A stretch of DNA of 64,000 nucleotides from Mesostigma viride (Eukaryota; Streptophyta; Mesostigmatophyceae; Mesostigmatales; Mesostigmataceae): positions 700,454 to 764,453 of the forward strand of contig RPFO01000670.1 of the NCBI GenBank assembly GCA_009746045.1, read 5' to 3'. Below, piece after piece: positions 1 through 9,066 of the stretch. A program made the translations under genes and the position numbers. How positions within the stretch are numbered: position 1 is the first letter of the stretch; each line of letters starts with the position of its first letter. The notes below the pieces were generated by a model, which worked only from the letters and a program-made list of their open reading frames with translations, was not told the origin of the DNA and searched no databases.

Positions 1-940
1 TTCAACAGGATGTGCAGGCAACGGTATGGGTTGCACATGTGGCCGGTCTTCAACAGGATGTGCAGGCAACGGTATGGGTTGCACATGTGGCCGGTCTTCA
101 ACAGGATGTGCAGGCAACGGTATGGGTTGCACATGTGGCCGGGCTTCAACAGGATGTGCAGGCAACGGTATGGGTTGCACATGTGGCCGGTCTTCAACAG
201 GATGTGCAGGCGACGGTATGGGTTGCACATGTGGCCGGGCTTCAACAGGATGTGCAGGCAACGGTATGGGTTGCACATGTGGCCGGTCTTCAACAGGATG
301 TGCAGGCAACGGTATGGGTTGCACATGTGGCCGGGCTTCAACAGGATGTGCAGGCAACGGTATGGGTTGCACATGTGGCCGGGCTTCAACAGGATGTGCA
401 GGCGACGGTAAGGGTTGCACATGTGGCCGGTCTTCAACAGGATGTGCAGGCAACGGTATGGGTTGCACATGTGGCCGGGCTTCAACAGGATGTGCAGGCA
501 ACGGTATGGGTTGCACATGTGGCCGGGCTTCAACAGGATGTGCAGGCAACGGTATGGGTTGCACATGTGGCCGGGCTTCAACAGGATGTGCAGGCGACGG
601 TAAGGGTTGCACATGTGGCCGGTCTTCAACAGGATGTGCAGGCAACGGTATGGGTTGCACATGTGGCCGGTCTTCAACAGGATGTGCAGGCAACGGTATG
701 GGTTGCACATGTGGCCGGGCTTCAACAGGATGTGCAGGCGACGGTATGGGTTGCACATGTGGCCGGGCTTCAACAGGATGTGCAGGCGACGGTATGGGTT
801 GCACATGTGGCCGGTCTTCAACAGGATGTGCAGGCAACGGTATGGGTTGCACATGTGGCCGGGCTTCAACAGGATGTGCAGGCGACGGTATGGGTTGCAC
901 ATGTGGCCGGGCTTCAACAGGATGTGCAGGCATCGGTATG
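1..940. repeat. 48-bp minisatellite, about 19.6 copies
   Basis: Head-to-tail 48-bp units run from base 1 (start missing) to about 940. Units begin with TTCAACAGGATGTGCAGG. There are three main variable sites: CAACGG/CGACGG, TATGGG/TAAGGG and CCGGTC/CCGGGC. The unit length is a multiple of three and the common unit has no stop on the + strand, so all three forward frames stay open except where the TAA variant (units 9 and 13) interrupts one. The array lies just upstream of the last exon of a GH31 gene, so it is probably intronic. The long ORFs are a by-product of the period and not evidence of coding. Confidence 0.95.
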
Positions 941-1490
941 GGGATCATCCGCACGTGTTCATTTCTCGCGTTTTTCCGGTATATTGCCTGGAATTGTAGG
1001 GAAGGCTGGGCGTGGAACGGAGAGAGTTTCTGGCATGGCAGTCAGCGGCCAGGGTAGGTGGCCTGTGTCCATGGCTTTGGCAGTCTGTCTGATGCGTTGC
1101 GCGGGGAACGAAGGTGGAATTATTTTGACCATGTACATGTTGACCACATAAGCACGCAGGCAGAAGTATTAGGTCCCAAACAGTTCTTCTGTGCCCTGCT
1201 TGCCCTGAACATGAGAAACTAAGTACAGGGAGCGTTGCGCAAGGAGGCCGGACAAACAGTCTGGTCTCCTGAACACGCTGGACTCAATTCCTCAACAGCT
1301 CGATGCATTTTTTCTTTCTTTCCCCTTCATGGGCTGTTCCCAGCGCACTTCGTAGCTGTTGTCCTCGTTGATGTTATGCATTTGCAGCGCCGTCGTTTCA
1401 CGTTGTCATCCTTCCGCATGGCGGCTGCTCCCCGCCCCGGATACCCTCTGGCTGGCCTGCCCCCCCTCTCCCCCCCCTTGCCTGCGCCAG

Positions 1491-2506
1491 GTGCGGACGT
1501 GGGCGGCTTCTTCGGCAATCCGGAACCGGAGCTGTTGGTGCGCTGGTACCAGCTGGGCGCCTTCTACCCCTTCTTCCGCGGCCATGCACACCTGGACACG
1601 CGCCGCCGGGAGCCCTGGCTGTTTGGCGAGGAGAGTACGGCGCTGATCCGCGACGCCATTCGCACGCGCTACTCGCTGCTCCCGTATGTGTACACGCTCT
1701 TCCGCGCAGCCAACACGAGCGGCCTGCCCGTCATGCGGCCGCTGTGGATGCACTACCCTGAGGACGCGGCCGCCTTCTCCCTCGATGACCAGTTCCTGCT
1801 GGGCGAGGACCTGCTGCTGGCACCCGTGCTGGCCAAGGGTGCCACCAGCCGGCATATCACCTTCCCCGCGCCCCCAGGGTCCACCTGCCGCTGGTACGAC
1901 ATGACCTCGGGCGAGTTTGTGGTGGCGCCGACCGAGGTCAACCGGCCCGTGAACATGGGCACCGTGCCGGCCTACTACCGCGGTGGGGCGGTGGTGGCGC
2001 GGAGGGAGCGCCCGCGCCGCAACTCGAAGAGCATGGCGGAGGACCCCTACACGCTGGTGGTCGCGCTGGACTCGGCGGGGGCGGCGCGCGGGGAGCTGTA
2101 TTTAGACGACGGCAGCTCGTACGCGTTCAGGCAGGCGGGTGGCTTCCTCCATCGTGAGTTCGTGATGGGGAAGGGCGTGCTGACCGCGCGCGCGCACGCA
2201 GAGGAGGCGGCGCGGGGCGGTGGCAAGTACACGACACCCTGTGTGGTGGAGCGCATCGTCATCCTGGGGGCCAAGCTGCCCGCGGGGGCAGATGCAGGCA
2301 GCACGGTACGGGTCACCAAGAAGGATGCCAGCGGGCGGGTGGCGATGCTGCAGGCATCGGTGGGCGCCCCCATGCTGCTGTCCCCATCCGCGCAGAAGCA
2401 TGGGGTGGGCAGGGTGGCGAATGGCGGCAGTGGCCTCGCGTTGGTTGTCCGCAAGCCGGAGCTGAACATCGGAGGAGAGTGGTCGCTACACTTTGAGGGC
2501 ATCTAG
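1491..2506 (+). CDS. GH31 alpha-glucosidase, last exon (partial; glucosidase II alpha-like)
   Basis: The 3' terminal exon encodes the C-terminal 338 residues of a glycoside hydrolase family 31 enzyme. It opens at a CAG acceptor (1488-1490) after a pyrimidine-rich tract, in phase 1, with GADVGGFFGNPEPELLVRWY followed by FYPFFRGHAHLD and REPWLFGE. These are hallmarks of the ER glucosidase II alpha subunit and related GH31 enzymes, which trim glucose from N-glycans. The rest is the distal part of the barrel and the C-terminal beta domains (YLDDGSSY at about residue 200). The catalytic nucleophile and acid/base lie in upstream exons, outside the window or beyond the minisatellite. The stop is TAG at 2504-2506. 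The open frame continues upstream of 1491 to about 1235, but that part is low-complexity and unlike GH31, so I read it as intron. Glucosidase II is favoured over acid alpha-glucosidase from the motif set. Confidence 0.88.
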
Positions 2507-3629
2507 ATGCAGTGGCTAGCGTTACCAAGCATCTCCTGCCCTTTGCCTCCCCCCAGGGCACCACGGCAGCCTCGATGGCTTGGGCGCTGTGAAGTTAGCC
2601 GCGCCGCCTGGTTGCCCTGTCCACAGCTCGTATCGTCTAAAAGAGGATCACCACAAAGAGTGGTCTGCAGGTGCCAACGGTCAGATACTGAGGCCGGCAG
2701 GACATGCTGTTTTTTCCTACTTGCCCTTCTAACCTGCCAGTAATGCAGCAGCAGCCTGGTCCACACCCGGCACATATGGAGGCTGGGGAAGCCCTTCGAC
2801 ATCACGAGACAGCTGTACCAAAGACCCGCATCGTACTGGTTTGCCTTTTCCGTGATGCTGGCTGCCGCAAATCGACGCAATCGTGGTTGCAAGTGACGTG
2901 CAAGTAACGTGTAAGGAAACTGTAAGGGAAGGCAATGTCGGTGCGTGTTGTGTGCAGCCTTGACTGCAGTGCCCAGAGGTTAGTTATTGCCAGCTTTGCA
3001 TGGAGTCTGCATGTACTGTTCTAGTGAGCATACCATGGGCATAGGCAGGATGCAGATGCATGGAATCAGGTGTCTGTGTATGTATCAGATGTAGACCTGT
3101 CAACGCATGATATCAGATGTCAACCTGCCGGAGAATGCGGGGCATTCTTCCACATGGCACAAGTTAGTCGTTCATGTGGTCATCATTTTGCTTAGAGGGC
3201 TTCAGGGAAGATTTGGAGATTTTAGAGCACATGATTGACATGCTTTTCAAGTCATATGATCGTGCATTTATGTAAGGCGACTCGCACCTATAACGTACAG
3301 ACCGTCAACTGATAATAATCTTCTGAAGAACCGTTATCTATGATCTGAAAATTCGTGGTTCACATGGCACAGATATCTTAGCAGTAGAGCAGATATCTAG
3401 GCTAACCGTACGTGAGATATTAGATAATTGGTGCCAGCACATTATATCGTTTTCCCCAGCCATGAATTACAGCCTCCACGTGGCGCGTCGGCCGCATACA
3501 TGGTACGTGGCAGGCAGGCTCTCCTCATGTACGTCATTTTGGTTGTATACCTGCATAGCCTGCCTCAGCGAGAGAATTATAGATGCATGGGGGTCCATAT
3601 GCATTTTTGCAGGACGGCAATATGCAGGG
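2507..3629. other. Intergenic, nothing recognised
   Basis: 3' flank of the GH31 gene followed by AT-richer sequence. Only short unsupported ORFs are present. No RNA gene or element terminus was recognised. Confidence 0.6.
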
Positions 3630-3860
3630 CGGTGGGGTTCGAGATTAGTGTTGAAAACCCGAGGCGATGGTGATTGGGGCTACCAGTTGCCCGCCACAGC
3701 CGCTGCTGCTAGACGGGGCCGGCAGAGGTCCTGTTCCGTAAGCACTTCAAGCTGCTGGGGAGCATGCTCCCCGACGCCGCCGACGATGTGGAAACGGGTC
3801 CGCATCGGCCTGGCCTGGGTCAGGCTCCGCTCGCTCAACACCTACTGGCACTAGTTCGAA
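3630..3860 (+). mobile_element. LINE fragment, post-RT region (family D)
   Basis: Conceptual translation with frameshifts gives GFEISVENP, then FKLLGSMLPDAADDVET and IGLAWVRLRSLNTYW. This matches the segment just after the RT catalytic motif in the more complete LINEs here (VGLEVSKKTE ... VKLLGSLLPSCEVDV ... ISLAWHALRQYR at 9.2-9.4 kb). The stretch is decayed and non-functional. It is cut on its right by a short A-family 3' end, after which a D-like RT resumes at about 3990. The two parts may be one rearranged copy. Confidence 0.7.
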
Positions 3861-3865
3861 GGACC

Positions 3866-3990
3866 TGTGCAAGGGTAGCTTACATTCCCACTCTTGCAGG
3901 AAGTAGCCCAGAATGTATTAAAAGCCATATGCCCCTTCTCAGGGATATGTGCTACATGTACTCCCAACGGAGTTATGTTCAGGACTAATT
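3866..3990 (+). mobile_element. A-family LINE 3' end (about 125 bp)
   Basis: This matches the terminal 3' UTR of A elements (compare 34160-34290 and 48790-48900). It runs from the GCAAGGGTAGCTTACATTCC segment through CCCCTTCTCAGGGATATGTG to the terminal hairpin ACTCCCAACGGAGT at about 3960-3973. It is severely 5'-truncated and lies inside decayed LINE D sequence. Confidence 0.75.
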
Positions 3991-5450
3991 TATTAATATG
4001 CCTCCAAAGCTGCGTGCTGAAAGTCTTCATGCATCTCCTGCTAAACCGCATGCGTGCCAGCCTCGATTCCCATTTATAACGTGAGTCCCAGATGGGCTTC
4101 CGTGTTGGTCGCAATTGTGTTATGGTCACCATGACTGCGCGCCGCCTGATCGATCGAGGAAGTGGGCCGCCTGGCCCCAGGCCTCTTACCATTGCGATTA
4201 ATCTTCGTGGATTACACCAAGGCATTAGATACTGTTGTATGCTCGACGCCCTGTGGGTGGTCCTCCACCTCAGTGTTCCGATCCGTGTCCCATCATACAT
4301 TGTTGAGATCATCCGCCAGTTCTATGAAGGGTCCCAAGCGCAGGTCCGTACCGCTAACAGGGCGTACGTCGATCACTCCGGCATTCCCCAGGTGCACACC
4401 GGGGTGTGGCAGGGCTGTGTGCTCTCCCCATATCTATATTCATCGTTATGGTGGACTATATCATGAGGCGTGCACAAGCCCGCTTCGCCCGGGTGGAGGG
4501 GCGCCCGCCGGGGATCGCGATCATGGAGTGCGCCAGCTACGGCGGGGTTGACCCGCCCAACCGACGTACTGAGCGATCTGATCTACGCTGGTGCGGACAC
4601 GACGCTCGTGGAGACCCCGGAGTCCGCTCAACTCGGGCTTATGATCAGCAAGAAAACGGAGGTCATGGCCATCGGCTTCCCCGCTGGGACCACCCCACCC
4701 ACCCTCCTCCTGCTGGACGGCAGCCCCATCCCCCTGGCGACTCGCTTCAAGCTCCTTGGCAGCTGGCTCCCCTCCATGACGGCAGACGACATCAACACCC
4801 GCATTGGCCAGGCCTGGGCGGGGCCCCTCCGCTGCCTCGACAGGTTCTGGACATGTCGCTACCTGCATCTCTGTCGCTCCTGCATGCTTCATGAGTGAGC
4901 GGCGCAAGCGCATTCTGTTCAAGGCCCTTGTCCTCAGCAGATGTCCTCCTTTACGGCTGCGAGGCATGGACCCTGGACGAGGTGCTGAGCAAGCAGCTTG
5001 AGTCACTCGAATGCTCCGTCACATCCTCAGCGTCCGGCCTTCCGCTACCAAGAGCGCCACACCCGGGCTGAGCTCTACTGCGAGCTTCCTCTTGTCACCC
5101 ATCGGCCCTCCGACAGCGCCGCCTCCTCTTTGCCGGCCATCTATAGCTAGCCCGCACAGACCAGGTGAATACCGATGTGGGCCCTGCGGGCGGGCTTAGG
5201 ACTGGCCAACCAGGTAGACACCTCCTCCTATGGCAGGGTTCCCTTGTCCCGTCGCAATCCACTGACAAACTCGCGCGCGCCCCCCACCGGCGCGGCACGA
5301 CCCGGACCTATGTGACACAATTGCTTGAGGATGTGCATTGACAGGGCTTCTGGGATTATCCGCGCCCGCATGATAGACAAGGAGAAATGGGCTGCCGTCT
5401 GCAATAAGCACCTTCCTGTGGGGCATGCTCCTGGTTTCTCCCCACGGGCC
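3990..5450 (+). pseudogene. Decayed LINE reverse transcriptase (family D)
   Basis: A non-LTR reverse transcriptase broken by many frameshifts and stops. Recognisable in order are LLNRMRASLDSHL (about 4036), MGFRVGRNCV (4092), FVDYTKALD (about 4205, the RT motif with the first catalytic Asp), IIRQFYEGSQAQVRT, TGVWQGCVLSPYLY (about 4400), then the post-RT LLLDGSPIPLATRFKLLGSW (about 4710) and a C-terminal MIDKEKWAAVC (about 5370). The YADD region is garbled near 4580. It continues to about 5450, where it meets the AT-rich tail of an oppositely oriented A element. A LINE origin is certain. The copy cannot be active. Confidence 0.85.
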
Positions 5451-5464
5451 CCGCGGCCCATTAA

Positions 5465-5640
5465 ATTAAATTAAATTAAATTAAATTATAACATGCCTCC
5501 GTTGGGAGATCATGTAGCACATATTCCTTGACATTGGGTGGTGGAGTGGAGAGAGCCGCGTAATCGGACTAACCTAACGCTAATCTAGCTAGTCTAGAAA
5601 AATCCTAACTACCCTACTCATCAAAACGCCTCCTCCTCTC
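5465..5640 (-). mobile_element. B-family LINE 3' end with 14-bp target duplication
   Basis: A 176-bp insertion holds, read on the minus strand, only the last codons of B ORF2 (ending near RRRFDE-stop in better copies), about 100 bp of 3' UTR, the hairpin CTCCCAACGGAG (5497-5508) and a TTAAA-type tail. It is flanked by direct repeats CCGCGGCCCATTAA at 5451-5464 and 5641-5654. It sits exactly where the tail of the adjacent A element meets LINE D. This is a 5'-truncated product of target-primed reverse transcription. Confidence 0.85.
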
Positions 5641-7075
5641 CCGCGGCCCATTAATTAATTAATTAATTATCAACATCACTCCGTTGGGAGTAGATGTAGC
5701 ACATAGCCCTGAGAAGGGGCATATGGCTTTTAATACATTCTAGGCTACTTCATGCAAGGGTGGGAATGTAAGCTACCCCTGCTCTAGGTGCACCAAGGCA
5801 CCTGCACCCTCATGGTCTATCACGCTATGCCCGGGTAAGGGGGGAGCATGCCTGTGAGGGAGGAAGATCATCATGGCTATACAAGAGCTAGGACATGGCT
5901 TCTCGACAGAGAGCATCTCTCTGCATGGCATAGCATGGCTAAATTCTTAATGCAACATCCATGGGGGTCCCATTATAGACAAAGCATGGCTAAATGTTGA
6001 AGGCATCATCCATGGGGGCCATTATGGGCGCACATGCGCGTGGGCCACATGCTAGGCTAAGCCTTACTAATCTACACTACTGGTATATATATTCCTAGTC
6101 TGAGGTGGCAGGAGGGGGCTGCCAGGGCTTGTGGTCAACGTGGATGACCGCCCCCCTCCAGTATACCGGTTTCCCCCTTGCGCTCTGCCGGAGCTGAAGG
6201 TAGGTCGGCCATAGCTCGTGTCGCCGTTGTTGCTGGGCCAGGGTCAAGTCGTCGTCCAGCGTGAAGCGAGTCTCCGAGAGCTTCTTGCGGCATTTAAGGA
6301 ACGCCAGCTTGTCCGCCATGTACTTAAAGGTGAGGAGCACGGGTGCCGGGCCAGCCTTCCCCCGCGCGCGGGGGAGGCGGACAGCCGACATGTCCAGCTC
6401 ACCAGTGAGTAACATGGGGGCAAGAATGGCGCGCTTAAATGCCTCAAGAAGGCTCGTGGAGGTCTCACCTGCCTGCTGGTCGAAGTGCTTGACGATGACA
6501 TTGTGGCTGCGCCGCGCGATGTCGGCTTCCTCGCGAAGGTCGAGGGCTTGTTGCTTGAGTTGTGCCGAGATGGTGGAGGTGGTGGAGGTGGTGTGCTGCT
6601 TAAGCAAGTCCGCCCAGGTGGAGGGAGCATCGCCGGCCGGGCCAGCAGGCGCCGGCTGGGCGGCGATGTCCTTCACCGCCTGGGCGGTGAGGCCGGCGGT
6701 GTCATGCAAGCTCTCAAGGGCGTTGGCGGTGGCTTGAAGGCGGTGGTCGAGGTCGAGGAGCTGGGCTTTGATGTCGGCAGTGGAGGCGGAAATGGCAGTG
6801 GAGGTGGAGGCGGCGGCGGTGGAAATGTGAGGAAGTTCAGCGGTCAGCGTGCCGCCGATTGCTGCTATGTCGGCAGCAAGGGGGGTCACGTGCTGCTGAA
6901 AGGCTTCCGTGAGGATGGAACGGAATGCGGGGGCGGAGATGGATGGAGCCCAGATCTCGCCGTCAGACTTCTGGAGAAGAGAGTTGAGGACGGCGTGTTG
7001 GAGTTGGGGGCGGGGACACCCGAACATCTGGCTGACCCGCGGCCCATGGGTAGTTCTAATGCAGGGTAGAAGTCC
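5641..7075 (-). mobile_element. A-family ORF1-only LINE, 5'-truncated
   Basis: Read on the minus strand: ORF1-like gene (7027-6095), a roughly 400-bp 3' UTR with no ORF2, the hairpin ACTCCCAACGGAGT (5678-5691) and a TTAAT-type tail (5651-5669). The 5' end is truncated inside ORF1, at the point equivalent to about residue 150 of the longer copy at 46465. The 3' UTR is homologous in order and content to those at 30500-30960 and 47857-48905, so a gene-stop-UTR-hairpin layout is the family norm and not a local deletion. Confidence 0.85.
6095..7027 (-). CDS. LINE ORF1-like RNA-binding protein (A family), truncated
   Basis: An open frame of 310 codons. Residues about 55-115 form an Ala/Ser/Thr-rich helical segment likely to be a coiled coil. 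Residues about 145-215 hold a second helical stretch (LKQQALDLREEADIARR). The C-terminal third resembles the RRM plus C-terminal domain of L1 ORF1p/Transposase_22 proteins: a beta-rich VLLTFKYMADKLAFLKCRKK, then DDDLTLAQQQRRHELWP, and a closing PVYWRGAVIHVD. L1 ORF1p is a trimeric nucleic-acid chaperone that coats LINE RNA. I infer the same role here. The N-terminus is missing by 5' truncation, and the start Met may just be the first in the surviving frame. The family assignment rests on motif pattern and needs a profile search. Confidence 0.75.
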   Translation of the reverse strand: MFGCPRPQLQHAVLNSLLQKSDGEIWAPSISAPAFRSILTEAFQQHVTPLAADIAAIGGTLTAELPHISTAAASTSTAISASTADIKAQLLDLDHRLQATANALESLHDTAGLTAQAVKDIAAQPAPAGPAGDAPSTWADLLKQHTTSTTSTISAQLKQQALDLREEADIARRSHNVIVKHFDQQAGETSTSLLEAFKRAILAPMLLTGELDMSAVRLPRARGKAGPAPVLLTFKYMADKLAFLKCRKKLSETRFTLDDDLTLAQQQRRHELWPTYLQLRQSARGKPVYWRGAVIHVDHKPWQPPPATSD

Positions 7076-7482
7076 TCAGGGGGAGGTTATTGCCCCTGAG
7101 GATTGCCGCAACACTAACGCCTCGTCTGCCCTTACAGTAGAGGACAGCTCAGATGAGGATTATATCCCGGGCCGCTAGTGACTATATCAAGGAGACAACC
7201 AGCGCAGGCCACAAATCGGATTATATGGTTGGGGCATGATGCAGACGATATTTGTAGCTTTCGTATAATTGTTTTTCTAATGAGATTAGCATAGTACTCC
7301 GTGGCATGCCCATGCGCATGACACGCAAGTACTCACTTACTTACTCAGAGTAGGTGGCAGTTTAGATCCCCCACCTGCAGGTAGTAGCTCAGAATGAATT
7401 CAAAACCATATCAAGGAGACAACCATTCTCAGGGATACATATTAAAAAATTAAATTAAATTATAACATGACTCCGTTATAGA
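7076..7482. other. Junction region of element fragments
   Basis: It holds a copy of a recurrent motif (ATATCAAGGAGACAACCAGC at about 7186) followed by CGCAGGCC, a shorter copy at about 7412, and the remnant of a LINE tail with half of a B/A hairpin at about 7445-7485. No gene is supported. Confidence 0.55.
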
Positions 7483-7982
7483 CTCCGAGATTAGGCAGCG
7501 TAGGATAGCATTTGTAGGACACCTTGCTCGCACCAGCCAGGTCGACACCGCCCTTGGTCTGGCCGGCACCCAGCGGCTTGGCCAGCCAGGGCGACATATT
7601 CTGACCTGGCCTGGCCCCAAGGGCATTCCCAAAAGGGTAGGGAAACCTGTCACGAACTACATCCAGATGTTGCTGGACGACCTAGTGGTCCCAGCCCAGT
7701 TTGAGCACCGCATCCACTCTCTCTCCCGTCTTTGGACTGCCATGCAGGACAAGACGCGGTGGCAGAAGATTGTCAAGGCGCACACGCCCGACCCTGTGGG
7801 CAAGCCCCCTCCCCCCAAGCGGAGGAGGCGTTTTGATGAGTAGTGTAGTTAGGATTTTCTAGACTAGATAGCTTAGAGTTCGGATAGTTCGATTACGCGG
7901 CTTCCTCCACCCCATCCATCATGGAATATGTGCTACATGATCTCCCAACGGAGGCATGTTATAATTTAATTTAATTTTTTTA
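7483..7982 (+). mobile_element. B-family LINE 3' fragment
   Basis: A 5'-truncated B copy. It encodes the last ~115 residues of ORF2, beginning in EIRQRRIAFVGHLARTSQVD and ending KPPPPKRRRRFDE-stop at about 7842. A 100-bp 3' UTR, the hairpin CTCCCAACGGAG at about 7945 and a TTAAT-type tail follow. It abuts a second B copy in the opposite orientation, so the two 3' ends face each other across a shared AT tail. Confidence 0.85.
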
Positions 7983-8491
7983 ATGACTCCGTTGGGAGAT
8001 CCTGTAGCACATATTCCCTTGCTGGATGGATGGAGGTGGGCAGAGCCGCGAAACCGAACTAATCTAACTCTAAGCTAATCTAATCTAGAAAACCCTACCT
8101 ATTCTACTCAGCAAAGCGCCCCTTCCGCTTGGGGGGAGGGGGCTTGCCCACAGGGGCGGGCGTATGAGCCTGGACAATGGTCTTCCACCTCTTCTTGTCC
8201 TGCATAGCAGTCCAAGCAAGAGAGAGGGAGTGAATGCGATGTTCAAACTGGGATGGGACCACTAGGTCGGCCAGCAACTGCTGTGGGTAGGTCGTGGCAT
8301 GTTTGCCTACCTTCTTAGGTATGTCCTTGGGGCCAGGCCAGGTCAGGATATGCCGTCCTCAGTGGCTGGCCAAGCCGCTGGGGGCCGGCCAGACCGAGGT
8401 CGGTGTCTACCTGGCTAGTACGAGCAAGATGTCCTACGAATGCTATCCTACGCTGTCTAATCTCGTCCAAAATGTGAGGCATGCCCTGCAT
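7983..8491 (-). mobile_element. B-family LINE 3' part, split by LINE C
   Basis: The minus strand encodes the B ORF2 C-terminus (from the GMPHILDEIRQRR region, ending in RKGRFAE-stop near 8116), the 3' UTR, the hairpin and the tail. The upstream part of the same copy is at 12703-12800 (TRMLRQALNVGFTTHRSLES). Between the two halves sits LINE C with matching GCCCTGCAT repeats at both junctions. C therefore inserted into this B copy. Confidence 0.85.
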
Positions 8492-8685
8492 TAATTAATT
8501 AATTAATTAATTAATTAGACTCGTGCTCCCGTTGGGGAGTCACGGAGCATTAACCCCGATGGATGGATGAATGGGTGCAAACAGTCCTACCGGTCTAGTC
8601 TATCTACATCGGCTACATACTACATCTATCTAACAACATGCTAACTACAACATCTATCTAGGCAGCCGCACGCTGCCCTAGGGGG

Positions 8686-9066
8686 CTATCTGGCGTGCCT
8701 CCCGCGAGATTGCACACGCGGGCGCTTCCCCACTGGGGGGGGCTCGTTGTCCTCTATGACCTGGGCCCACTTGGCCTTGTCCATCATCTTCTTCCAAATC
8801 ACGGAGAGGCCTAGGCCCCCCATGTCCTCTACTAGCTGTTCTTTGAAGGTGCGGGCCTTGCGGCGTCTAACATCACTGGGCCCAGCCCACGTCAGGAGGT
8901 GCCGGCCAGGCTGGGCTGGTCGCAGTCCTGCGGGGGGGCCACGTGAGGTGTCTACCTGGTTGGTGCGAGCTAGGTGCCCTACTAGCTGCAGGCGGCGTTG
9001 CTTAATTGGTGCTGGTGATATAGGGCATGCCCTGGTACAGGTCCTCATTGCGGACATGAGCAGCAT
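8686..9066 (-). pseudogene. LINE C ORF2 C-terminal segment, out of frame
   Basis: The real continuation of ORF2: QRRLQLVGHLARTNQVDTSR, LLTWAGPSDVRRRKARTFKEQ, MDKAKWAQVIEDNEPPPVGK, stop at 8686. The RT frame instead stops at 9002, because about one nucleotide is missing around 9005-9015. The second C copy (24403-24816) has the same protein segment. The domain resembles the region after RT in L1-like ORF2 proteins but lacks an obvious CCHC knuckle. Confidence 0.8.

Noticed and set aside
12-1151. 379-codon frame across the left-edge minisatellite
   Set aside because: Created by a 48-bp period without stops; all forward frames are similarly open and none has a domain.
1235-1490. In-frame 5' extension of the GH31 exon starting MRKEAG
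   Set aside because: The residues do not match the GH31 barrel, and a good polypyrimidine tract plus CAG acceptor sits exactly where homology begins.
5641-5700. CRISPR-like or attachment-site reading of the regularly recurring CTCCGTTGGGAG ends
   Set aside because: They are LINE 3' hairpins in eukaryotic DNA with TSDs and tails; spacing is irregular.
6485-7069. 194-codon plus-strand frame with Gly-rich repeats
   Set aside because: Antisense shadow of the A-family ORF1.
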